This document shows positions 9,107 to 18,061 of a DNA stretch of 64,000 nt, piece after piece. The notes under the pieces are model-generated. The model saw nothing but the letters and a program-made list of their open reading frames with translations. It did not search any database and was not told the origin of the DNA. The DNA lies in the NCBI GenBank assembly GCA_903884535.1, contig CAISEZ010000163.1, positions 1-64,000 on the forward strand, read 5' to 3'. A program made the position numbers and the translations under genes. This stretch comes from an uncultured Verrucomicrobia subdivision 3 bacterium. Its GTDB lineage: Bacteria > Verrucomicrobiota > Verrucomicrobiia > Limisphaerales > UBA11358. Position 1 is the stretch's first letter, and every line of letters starts with the position of its first letter.

Positions 9107-9910
9107 TTAGCCAATCAACTCGCGCACTTTCGCGCCGATGTCGCCCTGCTTCACGAGCGATTCACCGACGAGGATGGCGCCCGCGCCGCATTTTTTCAAA
9201 CGCTCCACGTCTGCGCGGGCGTGAATGCCGCTTTCGGCGACCAGGAGTGATGCGTGACGCGTGCCGAGTGACGAGAAAAGTTTTTGCGCGAGCCGTTCGG
9301 TCGTCGCCAAATCCACTTTGAAGGTTTTCAAATTGCGATTGTTCACACCGATGAGCGCCGGGGAAATTTTCAGCGCACGCTCCAATTCTTCTTCATCGTG
9401 AACTTCCACCAAAACTGCGAGACCGGCTTCCACCGCGAGCGAATGGAATTTTGCCAACTGTTCATCGGTCAAAATGGCGACGATGAGCAGAATGGCGTCC
9501 GCGCCCCATTCGATGGCTTCAAGAATCTGGCGTTCGTCGATGATGAAATCCTTGCGCAGCAGCGGAAGATTCACGGCCGCGCGGATCTGCCGGAGATAAT
9601 CCAACGAACCTTGGAAAAACTTTTCATCCGTCAAAACGGACAGGCAGCTTGCGCCGGCGGCTTCGTATTCCTTGGCGATGCGGACGGGATCAAAGTTTGG
9701 GCAAATCACACCCATGGATGGCGAAGCCTTTTTCACCTCGGCAATCAAACCGATACTACCGATGCGCGGTTTTTTTAGCGCGGCAAGGAAATCGCGTCTT
9801 TCGCCATGCTCCAGCATGGCATCGCGCAAATCACCGGCGGCGATGAGCCGCACCGGCAGTTGCGCGACTTCGCGTTTCTTTTGTTCAACAATTTCGTCGA
9901 GAATGTTCAC
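9107..9910 (-). CDS. trpC: indole-3-glycerol phosphate synthase
   Basis: ILDEIVEQKKREV, AEVKKASPSMGVI, LLRKDFIIDERQI, IGVNNRNLKTFKVDL, VAESGI. GTG at 9910 preferred over the track start. Confidence 0.95.
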   Translation of the reverse strand: MNILDEIVEQKKREVAQLPVRLIAAGDLRDAMLEHGERRDFLAALKKPRIGSIGLIAEVKKASPSMGVICPNFDPVRIAKEYEAAGASCLSVLTDEKFFQGSLDYLRQIRAAVNLPLLRKDFIIDERQILEAIEWGADAILLIVAILTDEQLAKFHSLAVEAGLAVLVEVHDEEELERALKISPALIGVNNRNLKTFKVDLATTERLAQKLFSSLGTRHASLLVAESGIHARADVERLKKCGAGAILVGESLVKQGDIGAKVRELIG

Positions 9911-9917
9911 GGGTTGA

Positions 9918-10000
9918 TTAACCGCCAAGACGCCAAGAACGCCAAGCTTTTTATGATTTAATTCAAATAATTGTTGGCGGCCTTGGCGTCTTGGCGGTTG
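9918..10000. repeat. long inverted repeat built from degenerate 9-mers
   Basis: Left arm AACCGCCAAGACGCCAAGAACGCCAA pairs with TTGGCGGCCTTGGCGTCTTGGCGGTT (2 mismatches in 26). Confidence 0.85.
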
Positions 10001-10003
10001 ATT

Positions 10004-11153
10004 TTATTCTTCCTCATCCTTCACGCCCTGCATCCGCTTGAGCGGGCAGCCGGCGCGGAGCCAGGCGTTCACGAACGGATCGAGATTCCCATCCATCACG
10101 CCTTGCACGTCGCTGGCCGTTTCGCCGGTGCGCAAATCCTTCACCATGCGATACGGCTGGAAAACGTAGCTGCGAATCTGGTTGCCCCACGAGATGCTGC
10201 CCTTGTCGCCGTAAAAACGTTCCATCTCGCTTTTCGCCTCGTCGAGCCGCAGCGCGTAAAGCTTGGAGATCAACATCGCCATCGCGGTGGCTTCGTTTTG
10301 CACCTGGCTGCGCTGGGCCTGCGACGCGGCGACGAGGCCGGTCGGGACGTGCGTCAGGCGCACGGCGGTTTCCACCTTGTTCACATTCTGGCCGCCTTTG
10401 CCGCCGGAACGGTAAGTGTCGCGGCGGATTTCCGTTTTCGGAATCACGATGTCGGTTTCCAGCAGATCGGTCAATTCCGCCACGATGTCCACGCTGGAAA
10501 AACTCGTGTGCCGGCGCTTGTTGGAATCGAACGGCGAGATGCGCACCAGCCGATGCACGCCACGTTCGGCTTTGCAAAATCCGTAAGCGTTTTCGCCTTC
10601 GACGCGGAAGGTGACGCTCTTCAAGCCGGCGGAATCGCCTTCGAGCGCGTCGGTGACTTCCCATTTCCAGCCGCGCAGATCGAACCAGCGGCCATACATG
10701 CGCGACAACATTTCGGCCCAGTCCTGCGCCTCGGTGCCGCCGGCACCGGCATTGATGGTGAAAATGCAGTTGCACTTGTCATGCGGGCCGCTCAAAAAAG
10801 TTTTCAACTCAAACGTGTCGAGGTCGGCGAACAGTTTTTTCACGTCCGTCTCCATCTCTTTTTCGAGCTTGAGCTGCATCGTTTCCGGCTCGGCGGCGGC
10901 GAGTTCGAGCATCACCTGCAAATCCTCGACCGATTTGCCGAAGCGCGCGAGCGGTTCAAGTTTGCCGCGGATGTCGTTGGTTTCGTTGATGACTTTCTGC
11001 GCGGCTTCCTGGTTGTTCCAAAAAGTTTCGCCGGTCATCAGGGATTCCAGCTCGGACTGCCGGTGGTTCAATTTGGCAACGTCAAAGAAACCTCCGCAAG
11101 TGGTTAAGCTTGTCGGCGGCGGTCGAAATTTGCGGGCGGACGATGTCGAACAT
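10004..11153 (-). CDS. prfB: peptide chain release factor 2, with programmed +1 frameshift
   Basis: ATG at 11153 reads MFDIVRPQISTAADKLNHLRRFL then TGA (11084-11082) in CGGAGG-TTT-CTT-TGA-C. The +1 frame continues DVAKLNHRQSELESLM...GGKGGQNVNKVETAVR. Confidence 0.93.
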
Positions 11154-11209
11154 GGCGGCGGAGCATAACCGAACGGGGCTGCCAAATGAAAGTTGGAAAA
11201 TGGAAAGGA

Positions 11210-12370
11210 TTAACGTCGCGGGTCGTTTCGGCGTGTCCATCGCCAGATGCGATAAGCCAGCCAGAGCAACAAAAGCAGCAGCAACAGCAGATAGCTCCAG
11301 CCGATCAGGTGCCGCAAAAATTTGGCGAGCTGCCGGTTGGCGGGCGACATCCCGGCATCGTCGTCATTCGTCGCGGCCATTTTGCCGAACTGTGAGTTGG
11401 TTGCTGCCGTCAGGGTGTCGTCACGATTGTCTGAAATAGTTGTTTGATTTTGGGCCGACAAAACTTTTCCGGCCGGTGTTTTATTGGGACCCGGAATTGG
11501 CAAAGTGAAATCAGCCGGGCTGGCTGGCGTGGCGGGCGGTGAAATCGCTGAATTTGTCGGTGAGGTTGAAAATTGCGCAATTGAAGTGGCCGGCGTGACC
11601 GGCGACTTACTCGGATTAAAATTGCCGCCGCCGCCGGAATTGATATTGACCGGGCTGAAATTTTGGCGCGGGCCGGGCGGCACGGCATTGAAACCCGCCG
11701 GCGTTCCACCCGGATTGATCAAGGGCAAAACAATATTGCCCGCGCTGGCGAGGCTGGAATTCAAATCGCCCCATTCCTCGACGTGGCCGTCGGCGAACAG
11801 CACGTTGCCCTTGAATTCATGCTGGGCGCGCGTCTATTGCAACCGGAAGCCCGGCGTGCCAAATAAAATCGTCGGACTTTGCGGCGGCAACACCAGATTC
11901 CCGTCGCCGGCCAGAATGGAAGCCGGCTTGGAATAATCCGCCGTCACGCCGACGAAATAACTGACGTTGGTATTTTGCAGCGCGGCAAAATTTCCGGCGG
12001 GCGGGCGCAGGTCGGCGGGGCAGACCAGCATTTTCGGCGTCACCAGAATATTCGACAGCGTTTGAAAATGGCGGAACGCAAAATAAAACGGGCCGCTGAC
12101 GAGATAGCCGTTCTGCGCAAATTCCAGCGAGCCGCCGTCGCTCACCGGCACGGTCATCGGAAATTGGCTGTTGTGGTCGTGCGCGAAGGACTGGAAGCCG
12201 AGGCCGATTTCCCGCAGATTGCTTTCGCACCAGACGCGTTTGGCGCGCATCTGACTCCGGCTTAAAACCGGCAGCAGCAGCGCGGCGAGAATCCCGATGA
12301 TGGCAATGACCGTCAATAATTCCACCAGCGAGAATCCGCTGCCCCGGCGATTGGACTGGGAAAAATCCAT
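11210..12370 (-). pseudogene. prepilin-like (type II secretion/H-X9-DG) protein interrupted by an in-frame TAG
   Basis: ORFs 11834..12370 and 11210..11803 are in the same frame; TAG at 11834-11836 splits GTPGFRLQ*TRAQHEFKGNVLFADGHVEEW. N-terminal [26 protein letters not shown] methylation motif. Confidence 0.85.
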
Positions 12371-12435
12371 GCTGAAAATAATTTAGCAGAAGCCGTGCCG
12401 TGCAGATTTCCCAATGAAATGGGATAACGCCACCT

Positions 12436-12458
12436 GAAAAAAGCGTGAGCTTCACGCT
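12436..12458 (-). terminator. intrinsic terminator for the upstream minus-strand gene
   Basis: Minus strand AGCGTGA-AGC-TCACGCT followed by TTTTTT. Confidence 0.65.
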
Positions 12459-12520
12459 AATGCGCGTGGGTTTCACTCACGTGGAAGCCAAAATAAAAAC
12501 CGGTTGACGCGAATTTCTTT

Positions 12521-12730
12521 TCAAAGTTCATCTTCGCGCTCGGTGTAAAACAATTGGTGGGCGCGGTCGTAGTCGGCGGCAGACACGAAGACCTGGGCGG
12601 GCCGGCTCAAGTCGCCGTCATCCGGCGCGGCGGGATCCACAAACGCCTGCGTGGCGGCGATGCCGTGCTTGTCGAGCATCGTCACGAGCATTTCGGCATT
12701 GATGACCGGGCCGGTGTAAAAAAGTTTCAC
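12521..12730 (-). CDS. DUF2007-type small protein
   Basis: MKLFYTGPVINAEMLVTMLDKHGIAATQAF...QVFVSAADYDRAHQLF. Confidence 0.7.
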   Translation of the reverse strand: MKLFYTGPVINAEMLVTMLDKHGIAATQAFVDPAAPDDGDLSRPAQVFVSAADYDRAHQLFYTEREDEL

Positions 12731-12738
12731 GCGGAGAA

Positions 12739-12774
12739 TTTAGCCACAGATGGACACAGATGAAACACAGATCA
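12739..12774. repeat. short dispersed repeat (CCACAGATG... type)
   Basis: TTAGCCACAGATGGACACAGATGAAACACAGATC; a reverse-orientation relative lies at 46725-46763. Confidence 0.7.
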
Positions 12775-13269
12775 CGGAATCGCGAGGCGGTTGGTGGCAG
12801 AGCCGGTTTGCTGAAACATCTTGGTCAGTCCTGAAGCGGTGAGTTGTTGAACGCTCCCATCAACAACGCCAATGTTGCCAGCAAATTTGTGTCGTTCGGC
12901 AGTCCAGGCAATTGGCGTGTTGGAAGTGATTTTCAGTAGGCCCGGTTTTACCGGCACGCCGCCGATGGCGAAATTGTCGTCGCCCTCAAGGAGCATTTGG
13001 GGATATTTGACGTCAGCATCCACGGTCACGAAATAACTGATTTTGCCTTTGAGATCGCTCTTGAAATTGGTGGCAGCAAATCGCGTCTGGTCAGCGGGAC
13101 AAATTAAAATTTTGGGCGTAGAGAGCTCATTGGAAATGCCTCGAAAGATGGCGTTGACATCGCCACTTAGCGTATCTTCCAAACCACTGCCGGCCTGAGT
13201 AAAATCACTTAATTGCATGGATTTAATATTGGGCTGGTTAAGGAACGGTAGGTTTTCAAAAGTGTCCAT
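12772..13269 (-). pseudogene. 5'-truncated prepilin-like H-X9-DG gene
   Basis: C-terminal domain (HKFAGNIGVVDGSVQQ...ATNRLAIP) matches 31948..32592 and 55570..56251. The prepilin N-terminus is missing and replaced by unrelated sequence. Confidence 0.65.
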
Positions 13270-13930
13270 TTTAAGACCTTGCCCTCATGGCGGATCTCTT
13301 TGATCAATGCACTGGTAATCAACAAATGCATCAGAAATTCCTCAGCCTCGACCGGATCATCGGTAAGATGTGTATAGACTCGTTTGTTGTGCTTAGGCAT
13401 GACAACGTAATCGATGGAATATTTTTTAGTATAATTCAGACTTGTTTAAAGATAGAGGCTCCATGACGTTTGGCCCCCAACCGGGGAACCAATGGTTGAA
13501 AATGTTCACGCACGTGGGCCACAATCTGTGGTTCTGTCATTTTATCCTTGGTTGCTAACGGGAGAATGCAATATACGCCATTGCCAAGTTTCTTCCAGAT
13601 GAGCGCCCCGGGTTGAGCCTTTTCGCAGCCACTTGAAAACCGATTATGCAGGTGTATATTTGGTCAGGCCGATGAGACTCAGGCGGGAAGCAAAAGCGAC
13701 CCAACAAGTTGGATGCCCGATAGCCTCACCGGCCCATTTTTCACTTCCGTCAATTTTTTCAGCCGTGTCCCGATCAATCTGGGCCAGTGCAATCCGACAT
13801 GGATGATCGATGAAAAAATTGGAACTGGATAATATCTGGTGGGCCGTCCTAAGGGTGCTTCAAAGGTTCACGCAGCTTATCCGTATGCTCCCGCTGGAGT
13901 AAAATTTCCCGGCCACCACGCCAAGCATGC
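13270..13930 (-). other. decayed coding region, no intact gene
   Basis: Minus strand has short coding-looking stretches in different frames: TLRTAHQILSSSNFFIDHPCRIALAQIDRDTAEKIDGSEKWAGEAIGHPTCWVAFASRLSLIGLTKYTPA*; GALIWKKLGNGVYCILPLATKDKMTEPQIVAHVREHFQPLVPRLGAKRHGASIFKQV*; YVVMPKHNKRVYTHLTDDPVEAEEFLMHLLI. Confidence 0.45.
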
Positions 13931-13931
13931 G

Positions 13932-16703
13932 TTATAGCCGCCCCAGCGCCGCGCGCAACTGCTCTGCCACATGTTCCCGCCGGAGCGGCGACACGAGCTT
14001 GCCGCCGTCGGCATCGCTGACATAAAAACTGTCAATGGCCGCACCGCGTTCCGTCACGATGCGCGCCGCCGAAATGTCCAGATGCAGCGCTGCGAACGTC
14101 TTCGAAATCGTGTAGAGCAACCCGAGCCGGTCTTCGGTTTCAATTTCGATCAAGGTGCGCGCCTCCGACGCGTCGTTGTCCAAACGAATTTGCGTGGCCA
14201 GGCGTTCGCCGGCGTAGGCTTGATAATGGGTCTGGGCGATCCGCTGGCGCTCGATCAGCGCGGGCAAGTCCACCTCGCCGCCGGTCAGGATTTTGGCGAG
14301 CAGGCTTTCAAATTTTTCGCGCTGTTCCCGCGTGGCCAGCGCGCCCGTGCGCGCGTCGTTCACAAAAAATTTGTCAATCACGATGCCGTCGCTGCGCGTG
14401 AAAATCTGCGCGCTCAAAATGTTCAGCCCGACGGCGCTGAACGAACCAGCGATCTTGCTGAACAGGCCGCTGCGGTCCCAGGTGCCAATCTTCACCAGGT
14501 TGTAACCGCGGTCCGGCTCGTTCTGCCAGCCGACGACCGGCGCGAGCGACTGACTTTCCTCGACCACCTGCTGCTCGATGAAGCGGTGCACCAGTTCCAA
14601 GTCGTCGAGAATTTCCGGGGCGATGTGGATGTGAAAATAGCGCGTGGGCAGCGCGTCAAAGTGGGAATCCAATTCCTCGTCATCAAGCCAGGCCGGGGCC
14701 AGCTTGTGGACTTCCTGCCGGAGCGATTCGCGCTGTTCCTTTTCCGCGCGGATGAATTCCGTGCCGCCAGTCAGCAGCGCATGGGCGCGGGAATGCAGTT
14801 GCCACAACAGCGAATCCTTGAAGCCGCTCCACAACTTGTCGCTCGTGCCCTGCGCGTCGGCGAAGGTGAGCAACGCCAATAAATTCAGGCGTTCCACCGT
14901 GCCGACCTGCCGCGCGAATTGGCGCACCACGACCGGGTCATCGAGGTCGCGCCGCTGCGATGTGCTGGCGAGAATCAAATGGTTTTCCACCAGAAATTCC
15001 ACGGTGTCCGCCGCGCCGGCTTCCAGTTGCAGCCGCCGCGCCGCGCGCATCGCGAGCGAGGCACCGACCTCGGCATGCTTGCCTTGCTCGTGCTGCGCCG
15101 CTTTGCCGACATCGTGCAACAACAAGGCGAGATACAGCAATCCGGGCCGTTCAAGGCTCTGGAACAGCGGCGAATAATTTTTGAATGGCAGCTCTTTCGC
15201 CTCCCACAACCGGTCGAGTTGTTCCAAACAGACGAGCGTGTGTTCGTCCGCCGCGTATTGATGATAAAATTCATGCTGCACCAGGCAGGTCAGCTTGCCG
15301 AATTCGGGAATGTATTTTCCGAGGAGGTTCACCTCGTGCATCGCGCGCAAAATTGGCGCGACCTCGCCGCGCCGGTCCAGAATGGTCAGAAACATTTCCC
15401 GCACATGCTCGTCGTTCAAAAACTCGCGGTTGACGAGCGAAAGCTGGTTGCGGATGAGCTGCGCCAAATCGGGATGCAGCGGCAGCCGGCGCTGCTGCGA
15501 ATGCAAAAAGACGCGCATCAGCCGGCGCGGCGAATCGCGAAAAATGCGGTTGCTGACGGCGCGAATTTCATCCTCGTCAAAGATGAACCCATCCACCGGC
15601 TCCACCACTTTCCGGCGGCGCGGCAGCAGATTTCGCAGCCGGCTGAGCCGGGTTTTCTCCGGCGGTAGTAAGGCCATGCGCTGCTCCAGCGTGCGGGTGA
15701 TCAGGAAAATATTCCGCGTGTGCGTGTAAAGATCGCGCATGAACCGTTCGATGCGCAGGCTCGGCGAACGTTCGTGGTAGCCCAAATTGTTGGCCACGGC
15801 GGGTTGCAAATTTTTACCCAAGACTTCCTGCGCGCGGTTGGTGTGGTAATGCAGTTCCGTCCGCACGCGCAGCAGGAAATCATACGCGGCCTCAAGTTGC
15901 TTGCGTTCGGCAGGACTGACGAATTCAAGCGCCTGCAATTCGGCCAGCGACCGCGTGCGGTATTTGAAAAATGTCATCCACAGCAGGTTTTGGAAATCGC
16001 GCAGGCCGCCGCAGCCGTTCTTGATGTTCGGCTCCTGCATGCAGGCGGAGTCGCCGTTCTTGCTCCGGCGTGAAGCCTGGTCTTCGAGCCGCGCCGCGAT
16101 GTATTTATCCTCGTAACCGGTGACGCACTTGTTGACGACGGTTTTTTGTAATTTCGCGAACAGCGCTTCGCTGCCGATGATCAACCGCGCTTCGATGAGC
16201 GACGTTTTGGACTGCATGTCCGTGTTGGCGACCTTGACGCAATCTTCAAGATCGCGCACGGAATAGCCAATTTTCAAACCGATGTCCCACAGCGGATACA
16301 GCACGCCGTCCATCATTTTCGCCAGGTAGGGCAGCGGTTTGCCCATCGCCACCTGGCCGTCATGCAGGAACATGAAATCAATGTCGCTGTGTGGATTCAG
16401 TTCCGCGCGGCCGAAGCCGCCGATGGCCACGAGCGCGATGGGCGGGAATTCCTTTTGCGCTTGGGCCGACAGATTTTTTTTGGCGGTGTCCCAGAGGTGC
16501 CGGATCAGCGCATCCAAAATCGCGGCGCGCGCCTGGCAGATTTCCAGCCCGTCGGCACCGGCGCGGTGGAGCAGTTTGAGCCGGTGCGTCTCGACCTTGA
16601 GATAGGTTTTGTAGCGCGCCAGTTTTTCCGCCGGCGTGACATTCGGCGAAAAGGTCAGCCGCACGGCGGCGGCGGCTTCGATTTTTTTGAGCAGGTCCTG
16701 CAC
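13932..16703 (-). CDS. glnD: [protein-PII] uridylyltransferase/uridylyl-removing enzyme
   Basis: GGFGRAELNPHSDIDFMFLHDG, HD domain LALLLHDVGKA, two C-terminal ACT domains; 923 aa. Confidence 0.93.
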   Translation of the reverse strand: MQDLLKKIEAAAAVRLTFSPNVTPAEKLARYKTYLKVETHRLKLLHRAGADGLEICQARAAILDALIRHLWDTAKKNLSAQAQKEFPPIALVAIGGFGRAELNPHSDIDFMFLHDGQVAMGKPLPYLAKMMDGVLYPLWDIGLKIGYSVRDLEDCVKVANTDMQSKTSLIEARLIIGSEALFAKLQKTVVNKCVTGYEDKYIAARLEDQASRRSKNGDSACMQEPNIKNGCGGLRDFQNLLWMTFFKYRTRSLAELQALEFVSPAERKQLEAAYDFLLRVRTELHYHTNRAQEVLGKNLQPAVANNLGYHERSPSLRIERFMRDLYTHTRNIFLITRTLEQRMALLPPEKTRLSRLRNLLPRRRKVVEPVDGFIFDEDEIRAVSNRIFRDSPRRLMRVFLHSQQRRLPLHPDLAQLIRNQLSLVNREFLNDEHVREMFLTILDRRGEVAPILRAMHEVNLLGKYIPEFGKLTCLVQHEFYHQYAADEHTLVCLEQLDRLWEAKELPFKNYSPLFQSLERPGLLYLALLLHDVGKAAQHEQGKHAEVGASLAMRAARRLQLEAGAADTVEFLVENHLILASTSQRRDLDDPVVVRQFARQVGTVERLNLLALLTFADAQGTSDKLWSGFKDSLLWQLHSRAHALLTGGTEFIRAEKEQRESLRQEVHKLAPAWLDDEELDSHFDALPTRYFHIHIAPEILDDLELVHRFIEQQVVEESQSLAPVVGWQNEPDRGYNLVKIGTWDRSGLFSKIAGSFSAVGLNILSAQIFTRSDGIVIDKFFVNDARTGALATREQREKFESLLAKILTGGEVDLPALIERQRIAQTHYQAYAGERLATQIRLDNDASEARTLIEIETEDRLGLLYTISKTFAALHLDISAARIVTERGAAIDSFYVSDADGGKLVSPLRREHVAEQLRAALGRL

Positions 16704-16720
16704 GGACGCACATCATCTCG

Positions 16721-16746
16721 TTTCAAGTTTCAAGTTTCAAGTTTTC
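16721..16746. repeat. heptamer tandem repeat (TTTCAAG)x3 plus a degenerate unit
   Basis: TTTCAAGTTTCAAGTTTCAAGTTTTC just upstream of glnD. Confidence 0.9.
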
Positions 16747-16831
16747 ACCACGAATAATTGAAAACCGAAAATCAAAACCCCGGCGCAGCGAAACCTTGTC
16801 GCCTGCGCGGTGTTGGTTAGACTTGGCTGCG

Positions 16832-17440
16832 ATGCTGTCCCAACCCGACCCGGATGCCGTGCTGATGCTGCGTGTAAAACGCGGCGATCGCGCGGCGTTT
16901 GCCGAGCTGGTCGAGAAATACAAGCAGCCGGTGATGAATTTCGTTTATCGCTCGCTACGGGACGAAACCGAGGCCGAGGACCTGGCGCAGAATGTTTTTC
17001 TCCAGGTTTACAAATCGCGCGCTCGCTACGAACGCACGGCCAAGTTTTCCACCTGGCTTTTCACCATCGCCCGCAATCTGTGCCTGAACGAAATCCGCCG
17101 GCGCTCGCGCCATCCGGCGGAGTCGCTCGAAGCAACGCACGCGGAGCACGACGATTTGCCGTCGCGGCAATACGAGGACAAAAAAGTTTTGCTGGCGACG
17201 GACAATGTTTTGCACGGCGAACTCGCCGATAAAATCGAGCAGGCGCTGGCGGCATTGCCGGAGTTGCAGCGCTCCGCCATCCTGCTTTGCCGGCAGGACG
17301 AATTGAGCTACGAGGAAATCGCGGAAGTTTTGGGTTGCTCGCTGTCGGCGACCAAATCCATCATCCATCGCGGCCGCGAGACGCTGAAGGAAAAGCTCAA
17401 ACCTTATTTGCGCAGCGGAGATTGGCCAACGTCGCCGTAA
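16832..17440 (+). CDS. ECF-type RNA polymerase sigma factor
   Basis: Sigma70 r2 (DETEAEDLAQNVFLQVYKSRARYERTAKFSTWLFTIARNLCLNEIRRR) and r4 (LSYEEIAEVLGCSLSATKSIIHRGRETLKEKL). Confidence 0.9.
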   Translation: MLSQPDPDAVLMLRVKRGDRAAFAELVEKYKQPVMNFVYRSLRDETEAEDLAQNVFLQVYKSRARYERTAKFSTWLFTIARNLCLNEIRRRSRHPAESLEATHAEHDDLPSRQYEDKKVLLATDNVLHGELADKIEQALAALPELQRSAILLCRQDELSYEEIAEVLGCSLSATKSIIHRGRETLKEKLKPYLRSGDWPTSP

Positions 17441-17885
17441 AAAAATCGCAGTAGCGCATCTCGTCGGCCGTCGCGTGAAGAACTTCCTGGACAACCTTCA
17501 ACAATTGATCCGTGAAAAAAGGTTTGGGCAGCGTGGCCGTGATTCGCAGCGACGGATCCACCCGCGAGGTGCCGCCGGACGCGAGAATCACCGGCAACGT
17601 CATGCTCGCCGAACGCAGCATCTGCACCAGTTCCAGACCGGTTAGGCACGGCATGTTATTGTCGGTGATGAGCAGATCATATTCGCGGGCCTTGAGCGCG
17701 GCCCAGCCTTGCTCGCCGTTTTCGGCGGTATCCACGTCGTAGCCAGCTTGCGTGATGGCGTGGGCGACAATGGCGCGGATGATTTCGTCATCCTCCACCA
17801 CGAGGATGCGGCGGGATGGGCGTTCAAACAGTGAGGCGACAACGCCCGGGTCGGCAGCCGCAGATAAATTGGTTTGGGTTTGCAT
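17397..17885 (-). CDS. single-domain response regulator
   Basis: RILVVEDDEIIRAIV...DLLITDNNMPCLTGLELVQML...LPKPF. Confidence 0.85.
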   Translation of the reverse strand: MQTQTNLSAAADPGVVASLFERPSRRILVVEDDEIIRAIVAHAITQAGYDVDTAENGEQGWAALKAREYDLLITDNNMPCLTGLELVQMLRSASMTLPVILASGGTSRVDPSLRITATLPKPFFTDQLLKVVQEVLHATADEMRYCDFFTATLANLRCANKV

Positions 17886-18061
17886 GACGACTCCTTCCAT
17901 GAGTCTGGTTGTCGGCGGCATCCATGCCACCTGCCGGACGGAACTTGGAGAGTCCGGCGTTCTCCTACAGGTATTCCACGGCGACCTGCGCGCCGGTCTT
18001 TGCAGACGAGCCAGTCATCGGCAAAATGCGGCCGGGCTTTAGCACCTTGTGCAGGCGGAAA

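Noticed and set aside
13380-13420. YVVMPKH resembling the RAYT/Y1 transposase YVVMPNHVHLL motif
   Set aside because: Only the short motif matches; following sequence (NKRVYTHLTDDPVEAEEFLMHLL) is unlike Y1 transposases.
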